This document shows, one piece after another, positions 53,490 through 62,157 of a stretch of 64,000 nt of DNA. Each line of letters begins with the position of its first letter. Within the stretch, counting starts at the first letter, position 1. The notes below the pieces were generated by a model. That model was not told the origin of the DNA, ran no database searches, and saw only the letters and a list, made by a program, of their open reading frames with translations. The stretch is taken from positions 992,001 through 1,056,000 of the forward strand of contig NZ_CP035037.1 in NCBI RefSeq assembly GCF_004028235.1, given 5' to 3'. The translations under genes and the position numbers were made by a program. The stretch is from Leucobacter muris (GTDB lineage Bacteria > Actinomycetota > Actinomycetes > Actinomycetales > Microbacteriaceae).

Positions 53490-54884
53490 TCAGATCTTCG
53501 AGGAGGCGTCCTTCAGCACGCTGCGGAGGATGCCACCGATCTCGGCGAACTCCGCCGGACCGATGGTCAGCGGGGGAGCGAGCTGGATGACGGGGTCTCC
53601 ACGGTCGTCGGCGCGGCAGTAGAGGCCGGCCTCCCACAGTGCGGGCGACAGGTAGTCGCGCAGGAGTCGATCCGACTCCTCCTCGTTGAAGGTCTCCTTG
53701 GTGGCCTTGTCCTTCACCAGCTCGATGCCGAAGAAGTAGCCCTCGCCGCGCACGTCGCCGACGATGTCGATGTCGAGCAGCTTCTCGAGCTCGGCGCGGA
53801 ACAGCGGGCTGTTCTCGCGCACGCGACCGTTGAGGTCCTCTTCTTCGAAGATGTCGAAGTTGGCGAGCGCCGCGGCCGCCGCCGCCGGGTGACCGGCGAA
53901 GGTGAAGCCGTGGTAGAAGGTGTTCTCGGTCGAGTTGAAGGGCTCGGAGACCTTGTCCGAGACGATCATGGCGCCCAGGGGCACGTAGCCCGAGGTGATG
54001 CCCTTGGCCGAGGTGATGATGTCGGGCTCGTAGCCGAGCGCCTTCGACGCGAAGAAGTCGCCGATGCGGCCGTAGGCGCAGATGACCTCATCCGAGACGA
54101 GCAGCACGTCGTACTGGTCGCAGATCTCGCGCACGCGCTTGAAGTAGCCGGGGGGAGGCGGGAAGCAGCCGCCCGAGTTCTGCACCGGCTCGAGGAACAC
54201 GGCGGCAACGGTCTCGGGGCCCTCGAAGAGGATGGCCTCCTCGATGCGGTTCGCCGCCCACTGACCGAACGCCTCGAGGTCGTTCGACGGGGCGCCCATC
54301 TCCTCGGCGCGGTAGAAGTTGGTGTTCGGCACGCGGTGACCACCGGGGGTCAGCGGCTCGTAGAACTTCTTCATGTCGGGGATGCCGGTGATGGCCAGCG
54401 CGCCCTGCGGGGTGCCGTGGTAGGCGACCGAGCGCGAGATGACCTTGTGCTTCATCGGCTGGCCCTGGATCTTCCAGAAGTGCTTGGCGAGCTTGAACGC
54501 CGACTCCACGGCCTCGCCGCCACCGGTGGTGAAGAAGACCTTGTTCATCTCGCCGGGCGCGTAGGAGGCGAGGCGCTCCGACAGCTCGACGGCGGCGGGG
54601 TGCGCGTACGACCACAGCGGCATGAAGTCGAGCTGCTTCATCTGCTTGGCGGCGGCCTCGACGATGCGGTCGCGGCCGTGGCCGGCGTTCACGACGAACA
54701 GGCCGGCGAGACCGTCGATGTACTGCTTGCCCGCGGCGTCGTAGATGTGGTGGCCCTCGGCGCGGGTGATGACGGGAATGCCGTCGTTGAGCACCTTGCG
54801 GTTGGTGAAGTGCGGCCACATGTGATTGCGGGCCGAAGCCTGGAGCGCGGCGGCGTCCACGGCTGCAGTGGGATCGTAGGACAT
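53490..54884 (-). CDS. Class III aminotransferase (putrescine/omega-amino acid type)
   Basis: 464-residue PLP transaminase. Seen: IYDAAGKQYIDGLAGLFVVN, MPLWSYAHPAAVELSERL, FFTTGGGEAVESAFKLAK, the PLP-aspartate VSDEVICAYGRIG, and the Schiff-base Lys in DIITSAKGITSGYVPLGAMI. Such enzymes pass amino groups from putrescine, GABA or beta-alanine to pyruvate. It follows the lrp-like gene directly (2-nt gap) and is divergent from potDABC, so a role in polyamine breakdown is inferred. Confidence 0.88.
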   Translation of the reverse strand: MSYDPTAAVDAAALQASARNHMWPHFTNRKVLNDGIPVITRAEGHHIYDAAGKQYIDGLAGLFVVNAGHGRDRIVEAAAKQMKQLDFMPLWSYAHPAAVELSERLASYAPGEMNKVFFTTGGGEAVESAFKLAKHFWKIQGQPMKHKVISRSVAYHGTPQGALAITGIPDMKKFYEPLTPGGHRVPNTNFYRAEEMGAPSNDLEAFGQWAANRIEEAILFEGPETVAAVFLEPVQNSGGCFPPPPGYFKRVREICDQYDVLLVSDEVICAYGRIGDFFASKALGYEPDIITSAKGITSGYVPLGAMIVSDKVSEPFNSTENTFYHGFTFAGHPAAAAAALANFDIFEEEDLNGRVRENSPLFRAELEKLLDIDIVGDVRGEGYFFGIELVKDKATKETFNEEESDRLLRDYLSPALWEAGLYCRADDRGDPVIQLAPPLTIGPAEFAEIGGILRSVLKDASSKI

Positions 54885-54886
54885 GG

Positions 54887-55354
54887 TTATCGTGTTCCCC
54901 AGTCGTATTTCTGTTTGGTGAGTTGGAGGTAGACGAAGCTCTCGGTCGATGCCACTCCGTCGATCTCTCGGATCTTCTCGTTGAGCAGCTCGATGAGACC
55001 GTCGTCGTCCTCGCAGACAACCTCGGCGAGGATGTCGAAGGAGCCCGCGCTGAGTACCACGTAAGCGATCTCCGGCATCTCGGCGAGACGATCGGCGACG
55101 ACCCTGGTGTCACCGGAAACGCGGATGCCGAGCATTGCTTGTCGGCTGAAGCCGAGTCGCATCGGGTCGGTCACTGCAACGATCTGCATGACGCCGGCAT
55201 CCGTGAGCTTCTGCACGCGCTGTCGCACGGCGGCCTCGCTGAGGCCGACCGCCTTGCCGATCTCCGCGTACGAGCGGCGACCATCGCGCTGAAGCTGTTC
55301 GATGATCGCCTTCGACGTCGCGTCGAGCGCTGGCGAAGTGCGTTTGCTGCTCAC
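54887..55354 (-). CDS. Lrp/AsnC family transcriptional regulator
   Basis: 155-residue regulator: N-terminal helix-turn-helix (LDATSKAIIEQLQRDGRRSY, then SEAAVRQRVQKLTDAGVMQI) and a C-terminal RAM ligand-binding domain (AYVVLSAGSFDILAEVVCED). GTG 55354 gives the usual family length; AAGAAT lies 7 nt upstream, suggesting a leaderless start, whereas the longer frame has none. Co-transcribed with the aminotransferase and divergent from potDABC, it probably senses an amine or amino acid and controls both. Confidence 0.88.
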   Translation of the reverse strand: MSSKRTSPALDATSKAIIEQLQRDGRRSYAEIGKAVGLSEAAVRQRVQKLTDAGVMQIVAVTDPMRLGFSRQAMLGIRVSGDTRVVADRLAEMPEIAYVVLSAGSFDILAEVVCEDDDGLIELLNEKIREIDGVASTESFVYLQLTKQKYDWGTR

Positions 55355-55365
55355 GCCACTGATTC

Positions 55366-55390
55366 TTGCAGTGAAAAGCTGAAATAGCAA
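55366..55390. promoter_or_regulatory. Lrp-box-like inverted repeat
   Basis: TTGCAGTGAAAA and CTGAAATAGCAA form an imperfect palindrome (TTGC...GCAA with A/T-rich centre) just upstream of the leaderless Lrp-like start. This is the position and shape expected for autoregulation. Confidence 0.4.
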
Positions 55391-55595
55391 AGGAATCCGA
55401 AGAAATGGGCGATGAATTCTGCTTATCTCCACCTCTTGGGGTGAAAAGAGCACCCCGGTGTCCGGCGCGGTGCGAGTGACAGCACTGTATCAACGAGCGG
55501 CCCGCGAGCGGTAGCCGGGTGACGGGCGGCGCTTCGGAATGCGTGGAACGGCCCGCGGATCCGTGGCGAAAACCACGGTGACGACAATGCGATGT

Positions 55596-55618
55596 AACCG
55601 TTTCGTGACGAAATGGTT
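55596..55618. promoter_or_regulatory. 23-bp palindrome upstream of potDABC
   Basis: AACCGTTTCGT (55596-55606) and ACGAAATGGTT (55608-55618) are reverse complements except for one base. It lies 118 bp before the potD start in the 381-bp Lrp/potD spacer. That spacer also has a small hairpin CCGTGGCGAAAACCACGG at 55561-55578 and no other gene. A good operator candidate. Confidence 0.5.
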
Positions 55619-55735
55619 GATCGCGGGGTGTGGGCTTTGCATCGATCCCTTCTCTATGCCATTCTCATGTTCACACCCGGCAGCGCAGCCGTTCGGCGAT
55701 GCCGGTCCGACCCGTGAGAACCAAGGGAGATACTC

Positions 55736-56935
55736 ATGGCCCGTCAGCCCGAAGATCCGATCGTCCGCAATATCGTCCAGATGCTCCGAGGCGCCCAGTT
55801 CAACCGCCGTCAGCTGCTCCGCGGCGCGGCCGTCGGAGCGGCGGGTGCGGGTGCGCTCGGGCTCTCGGCCTGCTCCGGCGGCGGGGGAGGCGGTGGCGGA
55901 GACGGCATCGTCTGGGGCAACTGGACCTACTACCTCGACTTCGACGAGTCGACCGGCTCGTATCCCTCGCTCGACGCCTTCGTCGACGAGGCCGGCTTCA
56001 ACGTCGACTACATCGAGGACATCGACGACAACAACACCTTCTTCGGCAAGATCAAGGATCAGCTGCAGCTCGGCCAGCACACGGGCTACGACGTCATCAC
56101 CTTCACCGACTGGATGAACGCCCGCCTCATCCAGGCCGAGCAGGTGCAGGAGTTCGACTACGCCAATCTGCCCAACGTGAAGGCGAACCTCGTCGACGCC
56201 CAGTGGGACGCGCTCGACGTCGATCCCGGTCGCAAGTTCTCGATTCCGTGGCAGCTCCCGGCCTCGGGGTGGGTGTGGAACACCGAGGCGGTGCCCGACG
56301 GCATCAAGACCCTCGACGACTTCCTCAGGCCCGAGCTCAAGGGCAAGGTCGTGGTGCTGAGCGAGATGCGCGACACCATGGGCATGGTGCTCGCGGGCCT
56401 CGGCTACGACCCCTCCGGCGATTGGGGCGACAAGGAGTTCGACGAGGCGCTCGCCTGGCTCGACGACGCGCTGCAGAGCGGTCAGATCGGCAACGTCAAG
56501 GGCAACAGCTACACGCAGGACCTCATCACGGGCGACGCCCTCGCCGCGATGGCCTGGACCGGTGACGTCGTCATGCTGAACGCCGAGAACGACAACCAGT
56601 GGACCCTCGAGATCCCCGAGTCGGGCGGCATGATCGCAGCGGATTCCTTCACCGTGCCGAACGGCACCTCGGCCGAGGCGAAGGAGAAGGTCGAGCAGAT
56701 GATCGACTACTACTACGATCCGGTGGTCATGGCCGAGGTCGCCGACTACGTGACCTTCATCCCGCCCGTGAAGGGCACCCAGGAGGCCATGCAGGAGATC
56801 AACCCCGAGAACGCCGAGAACCCGCTCATCTTCCCGAGTGACTCCGACTGGGAGCACCTGCACTCGTTCCGCAGCCTCACCGCCGAAGAAGACAACCGCT
56901 ACTCGACGGCCTTCCAGAACGCGCTGGGGCTGTAG
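55736..56935 (+). CDS. potD: Polyamine ABC transporter substrate-binding lipoprotein
   Basis: 399-residue PotD-type binding protein. N-terminus with twin-arginine NRRQLLRGAA and lipobox LSAC, then a Gly-rich linker, so Tat-exported and lipid-anchored. Mature motifs: IVWGNWTYYLDFDESTGSYP, IKDQLQLGQHTGYDVITFTD, VKGNSYTQDLITGDALAAMAWTGD. It delivers putrescine/spermidine to the PotABC transporter encoded immediately downstream (2-nt gap). Paralogue of the protein at 48441-49640. Confidence 0.92.
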   Translation: MARQPEDPIVRNIVQMLRGAQFNRRQLLRGAAVGAAGAGALGLSACSGGGGGGGGDGIVWGNWTYYLDFDESTGSYPSLDAFVDEAGFNVDYIEDIDDNNTFFGKIKDQLQLGQHTGYDVITFTDWMNARLIQAEQVQEFDYANLPNVKANLVDAQWDALDVDPGRKFSIPWQLPASGWVWNTEAVPDGIKTLDDFLRPELKGKVVVLSEMRDTMGMVLAGLGYDPSGDWGDKEFDEALAWLDDALQSGQIGNVKGNSYTQDLITGDALAAMAWTGDVVMLNAENDNQWTLEIPESGGMIAADSFTVPNGTSAEAKEKVEQMIDYYYDPVVMAEVADYVTFIPPVKGTQEAMQEINPENAENPLIFPSDSDWEHLHSFRSLTAEEDNRYSTAFQNALGL

Positions 56936-56937
56936 AC

Positions 56938-58116
56938 ATGGCGGACAACTCACTCGCGACCTCGGGCGCCGACCTCGAGCTCGTCGGCATCCAGAAGCGC
57001 TACCCCGGCTTCACGGCGGTCGACAACCTCGACCTGAAGATTCCGGCCGGATCGTTCTTCGCCCTGCTCGGCCCCTCGGGCTGCGGCAAGACGACGACGC
57101 TGCGCATGGTCGCCGGCCTCGAGGATCCGAGCCAGGGCAAGATCCTGATCGGCGGCAAGGACATGACGTCGCTGAAGCCGCACAAGCGGCAGGTCAACAC
57201 GGTGTTCCAGTCGTACGCGCTCTTCCCGCACATGACGATCCTCGAGAACGTCGCCTTCGGGCTGCGCCGCCGCAAGGTCGGCGACCCCGTGGCGAAGGCG
57301 CACGAGGCGCTCAAGCTGGTCGAGCTCGACCACGTCGCCGACCGCAAGCCGGCCCAGCTCTCGGGCGGTCAGCAGCAGCGCGTCGCGCTCGCCCGCGCCA
57401 TCGTGAACCGGCCCGCGCTGCTGCTGCTCGACGAACCGCTCGGTGCGCTCGACCTCAAGCTGCGCCGTCAGATGCAGCAGGAGCTCAAGCAGATCCAGCA
57501 GGAGGTCGGCCTGACGTTCCTGCACGTCACCCACGACCAGGAGGAGGCCATGACCATGGCCGACACCGTCGCGGTGATGAACAAGGGCCGCATCGAGCAG
57601 ATGGGCGCCCCCGAAGAGCTGTACGAGCTGCCGCGCACCGTGTTCGTCGCGAACTTCCTCGGCAAGTCGAACCTGTTCGCGGTCGACGTCGTCGACGGCA
57701 ACGAGACCGCGATCCACACCGACCTGTTCGGCACGCGCATCACACTGCCCCGCGCGCGCACCGAGCGCGACAGCGGCTCGATCACGATCGGCGTGCGACC
57801 CGAGAAGCTGCGACTGCACCGCGAGGCCCCCACGGATCTCGCCGGCCGCAACACGCTCGGCGCGGGCCGCATCACCGACGTCTCGTTCATCGGCGTGAGC
57901 ACGGAGTACACCGTCGAGGTGCCGGGCGCGGGCACGGTCGAGGTGTTCTCGCAGAACGTCGAGGCGGGTCCCGTCGCGGGCCTCGGCGACGAGGTCTGGC
58001 TCAGCTGGCACATCGAGCACACCTTCGGGCTCGCCGATGACAGCCTCGAGACCGGCGCCCTCACCGCCGACTTCTCGACGCAGGCGATCGCCACGCAGGC
58101 GAGCCTCACCGAGTAG
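56938..58116 (+). CDS. potA: Polyamine ABC transporter ATP-binding protein
   Basis: 392-residue ATPase: Walker A GPSGCGKTTTLRM (near residue 44), signature LSGGQQQRVALARAI, Walker B LLLLDEPLGALD, switch His in LHVTHDQEEAMTMAD, and a C-terminal TOBE domain (SITIGVRPEKLRLHRE). Energises polyamine import with PotB/PotC. Confidence 0.95.
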   Translation: MADNSLATSGADLELVGIQKRYPGFTAVDNLDLKIPAGSFFALLGPSGCGKTTTLRMVAGLEDPSQGKILIGGKDMTSLKPHKRQVNTVFQSYALFPHMTILENVAFGLRRRKVGDPVAKAHEALKLVELDHVADRKPAQLSGGQQQRVALARAIVNRPALLLLDEPLGALDLKLRRQMQQELKQIQQEVGLTFLHVTHDQEEAMTMADTVAVMNKGRIEQMGAPEELYELPRTVFVANFLGKSNLFAVDVVDGNETAIHTDLFGTRITLPRARTERDSGSITIGVRPEKLRLHREAPTDLAGRNTLGAGRITDVSFIGVSTEYTVEVPGAGTVEVFSQNVEAGPVAGLGDEVWLSWHIEHTFGLADDSLETGALTADFSTQAIATQASLTE

Positions 58117-58125
58117 GGGGCGCAC

Positions 58126-58986
58126 ATGGCATTCACCGCGTTCTCCGGCAGTGCGAAAGCCGTAGAGCAGAATCCGAGCCGGAAGGGCATCGTGGCGCTG
58201 GTGCTGCTCGCACCGGGCATCGCCTACATGCTGCTCTTCTTCGTCGCCCCGTTCGTGCAGCTCGCGCTCACGTCGATCCAGGCTCCCGCCGAGAGCGGCG
58301 GCATCGGGCAGTACGTCGCCGCAGCCCAGTTCTCGAACTACTGGACCGCGATGCAGGAGTACTGGCCCCAGCTGCTGCGCTCCTTCGCGTACGCCCTCAC
58401 CGCCACGATCGTCGGTCTGTTGATCAGCTACCCGCTGGCCTACCTGATCGGCGTGAAGGTGCGGTCGAAGCCCATGCTGCAGGGGGTGCTGCTGATCCTC
58501 GTGGTCGCGCCCTTCTTCATCAGCTTCCTGCTGCGCACCCTCGCGTGGAAGTCGATCCTGCCGAGCGATCTCATCGGCACGCACTTCTCGGTGATCTTCG
58601 GTCTCATCTACAACTTCATCCCGTTCATGGTGCTGCCGATGTTCGCGTCGCTGCAGGCGCTCGACCTGCGCCTGCTCGAGGCGGGATCCGATCTCTACGC
58701 CTCGCCGGTGACGACGTTCCGCAAGATCACCCTGCCGCTGTCGATGCCGGGCGTCGTCTCGGGCACGCTGCTCAGCTTCATCCCGATGTCGGGCGACTAC
58801 GTCAACGCCTCGCGAGAGTTCCTCGGCGGCACCGGCACCACCATGATCGGCAACGTGATCGAGTCGAACTTCCTGCAGACGCAGAACTACCCGATGGCGG
58901 CCGCGCTCTCGATCATGCTCATGCTCATCATCCTCGTGCTCGTCGCCACCTATGTGCGCAAGAGCGGGGCGGAGGACCTGCTGTGA
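58126..58986 (+). CDS. potB: Polyamine ABC transporter permease PotB
   Basis: 286-residue permease with six membrane helices; begins VALVLLAPGIAYMLLFFVAPF and carries the EAA loop EAGSDLYASPVTTFRKITLP (near residue 185). Its stop overlaps the potC GTG start, consistent with a stoichiometric heterodimer. Confidence 0.93.
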   Translation: MAFTAFSGSAKAVEQNPSRKGIVALVLLAPGIAYMLLFFVAPFVQLALTSIQAPAESGGIGQYVAAAQFSNYWTAMQEYWPQLLRSFAYALTATIVGLLISYPLAYLIGVKVRSKPMLQGVLLILVVAPFFISFLLRTLAWKSILPSDLIGTHFSVIFGLIYNFIPFMVLPMFASLQALDLRLLEAGSDLYASPVTTFRKITLPLSMPGVVSGTLLSFIPMSGDYVNASREFLGGTGTTMIGNVIESNFLQTQNYPMAAALSIMLMLIILVLVATYVRKSGAEDLL

Positions 58987-59783
58987 AGAACTTCAGTCTC
59001 GGCAAGGCGTTCGTGCCGGTGGTCGCTGCGATCACGCTGATCTACCTGCTGCTGCCGATCGCTCACGTGATCCTGTTCTCGTTCAACGATGCGGGCCGCA
59101 ACAACATCCTGTGGCGCGGCTTCACCCTCGACAACTGGCAGAACCCCTGCGGCGCCCCGCAGGTGTGCCAGGCGTTCGGCAACAGCATCCTCGTGGGCGT
59201 CGTGGCCACCGTCATCGCGACCACGCTCGGCACCATGATCGCGATCGCACTCGTGCGCTTCAAGTTCAAGGGCCGCTCGACCGTGAGCCTGCTGCTGTTC
59301 ACCCCGATGGCGACGCCCGAGGTCGTGCTGGGCGCGGGCCTCGCGGCGCAGTTCCTGCTCGTGGGGGTCGAGAAGGGCATCGGCACGATCATCCTCGCGC
59401 ACACGATGTTCTGCATCTCGTACGTGGTGGTGGCGGTGAAGGCCCGTGTGGCGAGCCTCAACCCCGCGATCGAGGAGGCGGGGCGCGATCTCTACGCCTC
59501 GCCGGCGCAGGTGTTCTGGCGGATCACGCTGCCCATGCTGATGCCCGGCATCATCGGCGCGGCCCTGCTGTCGTTCGCGCTGTCGTTCGACGACTTCATC
59601 ATCACGAACTTCAACTCGGGCACGGCGACCACCTTCCCGAAGTTCATCTACGTGTCGGCCCTCAAGGGGGTGCCGGCGCAGGCGAATGTGCTCGCGGCGA
59701 TCGTGTTCGTCGGTGCGCTGCTGCTGGTGATCATCGTGCAGATGGTGAACATCAACAAGCAGAAGCGGCTGGCGCGGCGGTAA
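58983..59783 (+). CDS. potC: Polyamine ABC transporter permease PotC
   Basis: 266-residue permease: FVPVVAAITLIYLLLPIAHVIL, FSFNDAGRNNILWRGFTLDN, then the EAA loop EEAGRDLYASPAQVFWRITLP and SFDDFIITNFNSGTATTFPK, typical of PotC. GTG 58983 overlaps the potB stop. A strong terminator follows. Confidence 0.93.
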   Translation: MKNFSLGKAFVPVVAAITLIYLLLPIAHVILFSFNDAGRNNILWRGFTLDNWQNPCGAPQVCQAFGNSILVGVVATVIATTLGTMIAIALVRFKFKGRSTVSLLLFTPMATPEVVLGAGLAAQFLLVGVEKGIGTIILAHTMFCISYVVVAVKARVASLNPAIEEAGRDLYASPAQVFWRITLPMLMPGIIGAALLSFALSFDDFIITNFNSGTATTFPKFIYVSALKGVPAQANVLAAIVFVGALLLVIIVQMVNINKQKRLARR

Positions 59784-59806
59784 CCTCCGCGTCTCCCACG
59801 ACGGGT

Positions 59807-59845
59807 CCGGCCCCCGCCGCAGATTCTGCGGCGGGGGCCGGGCCC
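59807..59845 (+). terminator. Terminator after potC
   Basis: 15-bp perfect stem CCGGCCCCCGCCGCA (59807-59821) with TGCGGCGGGGGCCGG (59827-59841), then GCCCTTTTG. The most canonical intrinsic terminator in the window. Confidence 0.92.
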
Positions 59846-59964
59846 TTTTGCGCCGGGGCGCGCATCGGGTGCAGGATGATTGGCTGGCGGGACGCGATCC
59901 CGCCGCAGACCGTGTCGCAGCGGGACGACGACGCCCGCGCGACCCCCGAACCCTCGGAGAGCAC

Positions 59965-61394
59965 ATGACGAAGACGTTGATGCCGGCGGCCCAGCGCGGC
60001 GGTTCCCTCAAGCGAAGCCTCGGCCTCTGGGCCATCGTCGGCCTCGGGCTCGGATACATGACCCCCACGGTGATCTTCGACACCTTCGGCATGGTCGCCG
60101 AGGAGTCGAACAACGTGGTGCCGCTCGGCTACCTCGTCGCCCTCGTCGTGATGACGTTCACGGCCATCAGCTACGGCAAGATCTCTGGGGCGATCCCGAG
60201 CGCCGGCTCCGCCTACACCTACGTGCGCGAGTCGATGCACCCGAACGCCGGCTTCATGGTCGGCTGGGTCGCACTCATCGACTACATGCTGCTGCCGCTC
60301 GTGAACTGCCTCATCATCCGCAGCTACCTCGAGGCGCTGTTCCCCGGCGTTCCGGGCGTCGTGTGGGTGGTCATCTACGTGGTCGGGGTGACAGGACTCA
60401 TCTACCTCACGATGCGCGGCACCTCGAACCTCAACATGCTGCTGCTGGTGTTCTCGATCGCGGTGATGGTGGTGTTCGTCTTCCTGGTGATCTTCCAGCT
60501 CAACCGCGGCGAGGGGATGGGCACCATCGCGTCGATGAACCCGTTCTTCCACTCCGATGTGCAGGCGACCGCCGTGCTGTCGGCGGCGACCGTGGTGTGC
60601 TTCTCGTTCATCGGCTTCGACGCGGTGACGATGTACGCCGAGGAGGCGAAGAACCCGAAGATCATGCCGCGCGCCATCCTGCTCACGGTGCTCATCGGCG
60701 GCGGCATCTTCCTCGTCACCGCGTACTTCACCCAGCTGCGATTCCCCGACTGGGAAGTCTTCCTGATCGAGGGCGACAACCCTCGCCAGTTCCTCGACGA
60801 CTCGACGCTGCCGCTCATCGGCAGCGGCGTGGGCGGCGGCCTGCTGATGGCCGTGCTCACCGCCGCGGGCTTCTGCGCGACGCTCGCGTCGGGCCTCGCC
60901 TCGCACGCCTCGGTGTCGCGCATGCTGCTCGTGATGGGCCGCAACAACGGCTGCCGAAGCGCTTCTTCGGGTACATCAACCCGAAGACGCACACCCCGAC
61001 GTTCAACATCGTGCTGACGGGCGCGGTCTCGCTGCTCGCCGCGGCGTTCACCCTCGAGCAGATCGCCGACTTCATCAACTTCGGCGCCCTGATCGCGTTC
61101 ACGTTCGTCAATCTCTCGGTGATCGCCTGGTTCGCGATCCGCAAAGGCCTGCGCAAGACGCCGAAGGACATCTTCAACTACATCGTGATGCCGGCGATCG
61201 GCACGATCATGACCGGCATCCTGTGGGCCTTCCTCTCGGGGTACTCGCTCGCGGGCGGGCTCACCTGGACCGCGCTCGGCTTCATCTACCTGCTGTTCCT
61301 CACGAAGGGCTTCCGCCGGCCGGTCGCCTCCTTCGACGAGAACCAGCCGGTCACCGGGTACAACAAGGTGCTCGAGAACGAGGGCGCCGAGTAG
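59965..61394 (+). pseudogene. APC family amino acid/polyamine permease, frameshifted
   Basis: Amino acid-polyamine-organocation permease (PuuP-like) with about 12 helices: WAIVGLGLGYMTPTVIFDTF at the N-terminus, YGKISGAIPSAGSAYTYVRE, CFSFIGFDAVTMYAEEAKNP. The first frame runs to MLLVMGRNNG (about 60955); the second continues LPKRFFGYINPKTHTPTFNI to the stop at 61394. One C is missing in GGCTGCC (near 60950-60954); restoring it gives about 476 residues. Its place after potDABC suggests a second amine importer. A sequencing error or a fresh mutation is likely. Confidence 0.85.
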
Positions 61395-61432
61395 CGAGCG
61401 CCGTGCGGCCGGAGCCGGCCCGACGCCCTCCC

Positions 61433-62095
61433 TCAGGCGGCCGCTTCTCGCGGGGAGGGGCCGGGTCGGCTCTCGGACGACGGAGCGCTGCGGTTCGCGG
61501 CGCGCTCACGGCGGTTTCGTCGCGCGACCGGGTCGAACAGGGGCAGGGTGATCCCGCACAGCGGTCCGATGAGCAGCGCGAAGGCGAGTGTGCCGAGGCC
61601 CGCATCGCCGCCGAGGATCCACCCGACGACCAGCACCGTCACCTCGACGCCGGTGCGGCCGACCCAGATCGGCGTGCCGAAGCGCAGATGGATCCCGGTC
61701 ATCAGCCCGTCCCTCGGCCCGGGGCCGAGGTGCGCGCCGATGTAGACGCCGCTCGCGACCGCGAGCAGCACGAGGCCGGTGGCGAAGAAGCCGACTCGGG
61801 TCCAGAGAGACTCCGGGGCGGGCAGCAGCCAGAGGCCGAGTTCGATGCCGGGGCCGACGAGCAGGATGTTGAGCACCGTGCCGATCCCGGGCCGCTGCCG
61901 CAGCGGGATCCAGAGCAGCAGCACCGCGAGCCCGATGAGGTTGGTGAGCAGGCCGATGCCCAGGCCGGTGCGCACCGAGACGCCCTGCGCGAAGACGGTC
62001 CAGGGATCGACGCCCACGGCGGCGCGGATCATGAACGCGTCGGCGACGCCGTAGAGCAGGAGGCCGGGGACGAGGCGGAGGAGTCTCGGGAGCAT
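61433..62095 (-). CDS. YczE/YitT-like integral membrane protein
   Basis: 220-residue membrane protein with five hydrophobic segments: LVPGLLLYGVADAFMIRAAV, GIGLLTNLIGLAVLLLWIPL, VGFFATGLVLLAVASGVYIG, then GPGPRDGLMTGIHLR and VGRTGVEVTVLVVGWILGG. The GPGPRDGLMTG motif is typical of the YczE group. It is divergent from a MocR regulator 62 bp away; MocR-YczE pairs are a known recurrent arrangement. The basic C-terminal tail is disordered. Confidence 0.82.
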   Translation of the reverse strand: MLPRLLRLVPGLLLYGVADAFMIRAAVGVDPWTVFAQGVSVRTGLGIGLLTNLIGLAVLLLWIPLRQRPGIGTVLNILLVGPGIELGLWLLPAPESLWTRVGFFATGLVLLAVASGVYIGAHLGPGPRDGLMTGIHLRFGTPIWVGRTGVEVTVLVVGWILGGDAGLGTLAFALLIGPLCGITLPLFDPVARRNRRERAANRSAPSSESRPGPSPREAAA

Positions 62096-62114
62096 ACGGA
62101 TCAGTCCACCTCAG

Positions 62115-62140
62115 ATTGGACTGGTGTTCAAGATGCCAAT
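62115..62140. promoter_or_regulatory. ATTGG/CCAAT inverted repeat in MocR-YczE spacer
   Basis: ATTGG (62115-62119) and CCAAT (62136-62140) frame a 16-bp centre upstream of both divergent starts. It is a candidate site for the MocR protein. Confidence 0.4.
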
Positions 62141-62157
62141 TCGCCTACAGTGGCCTC

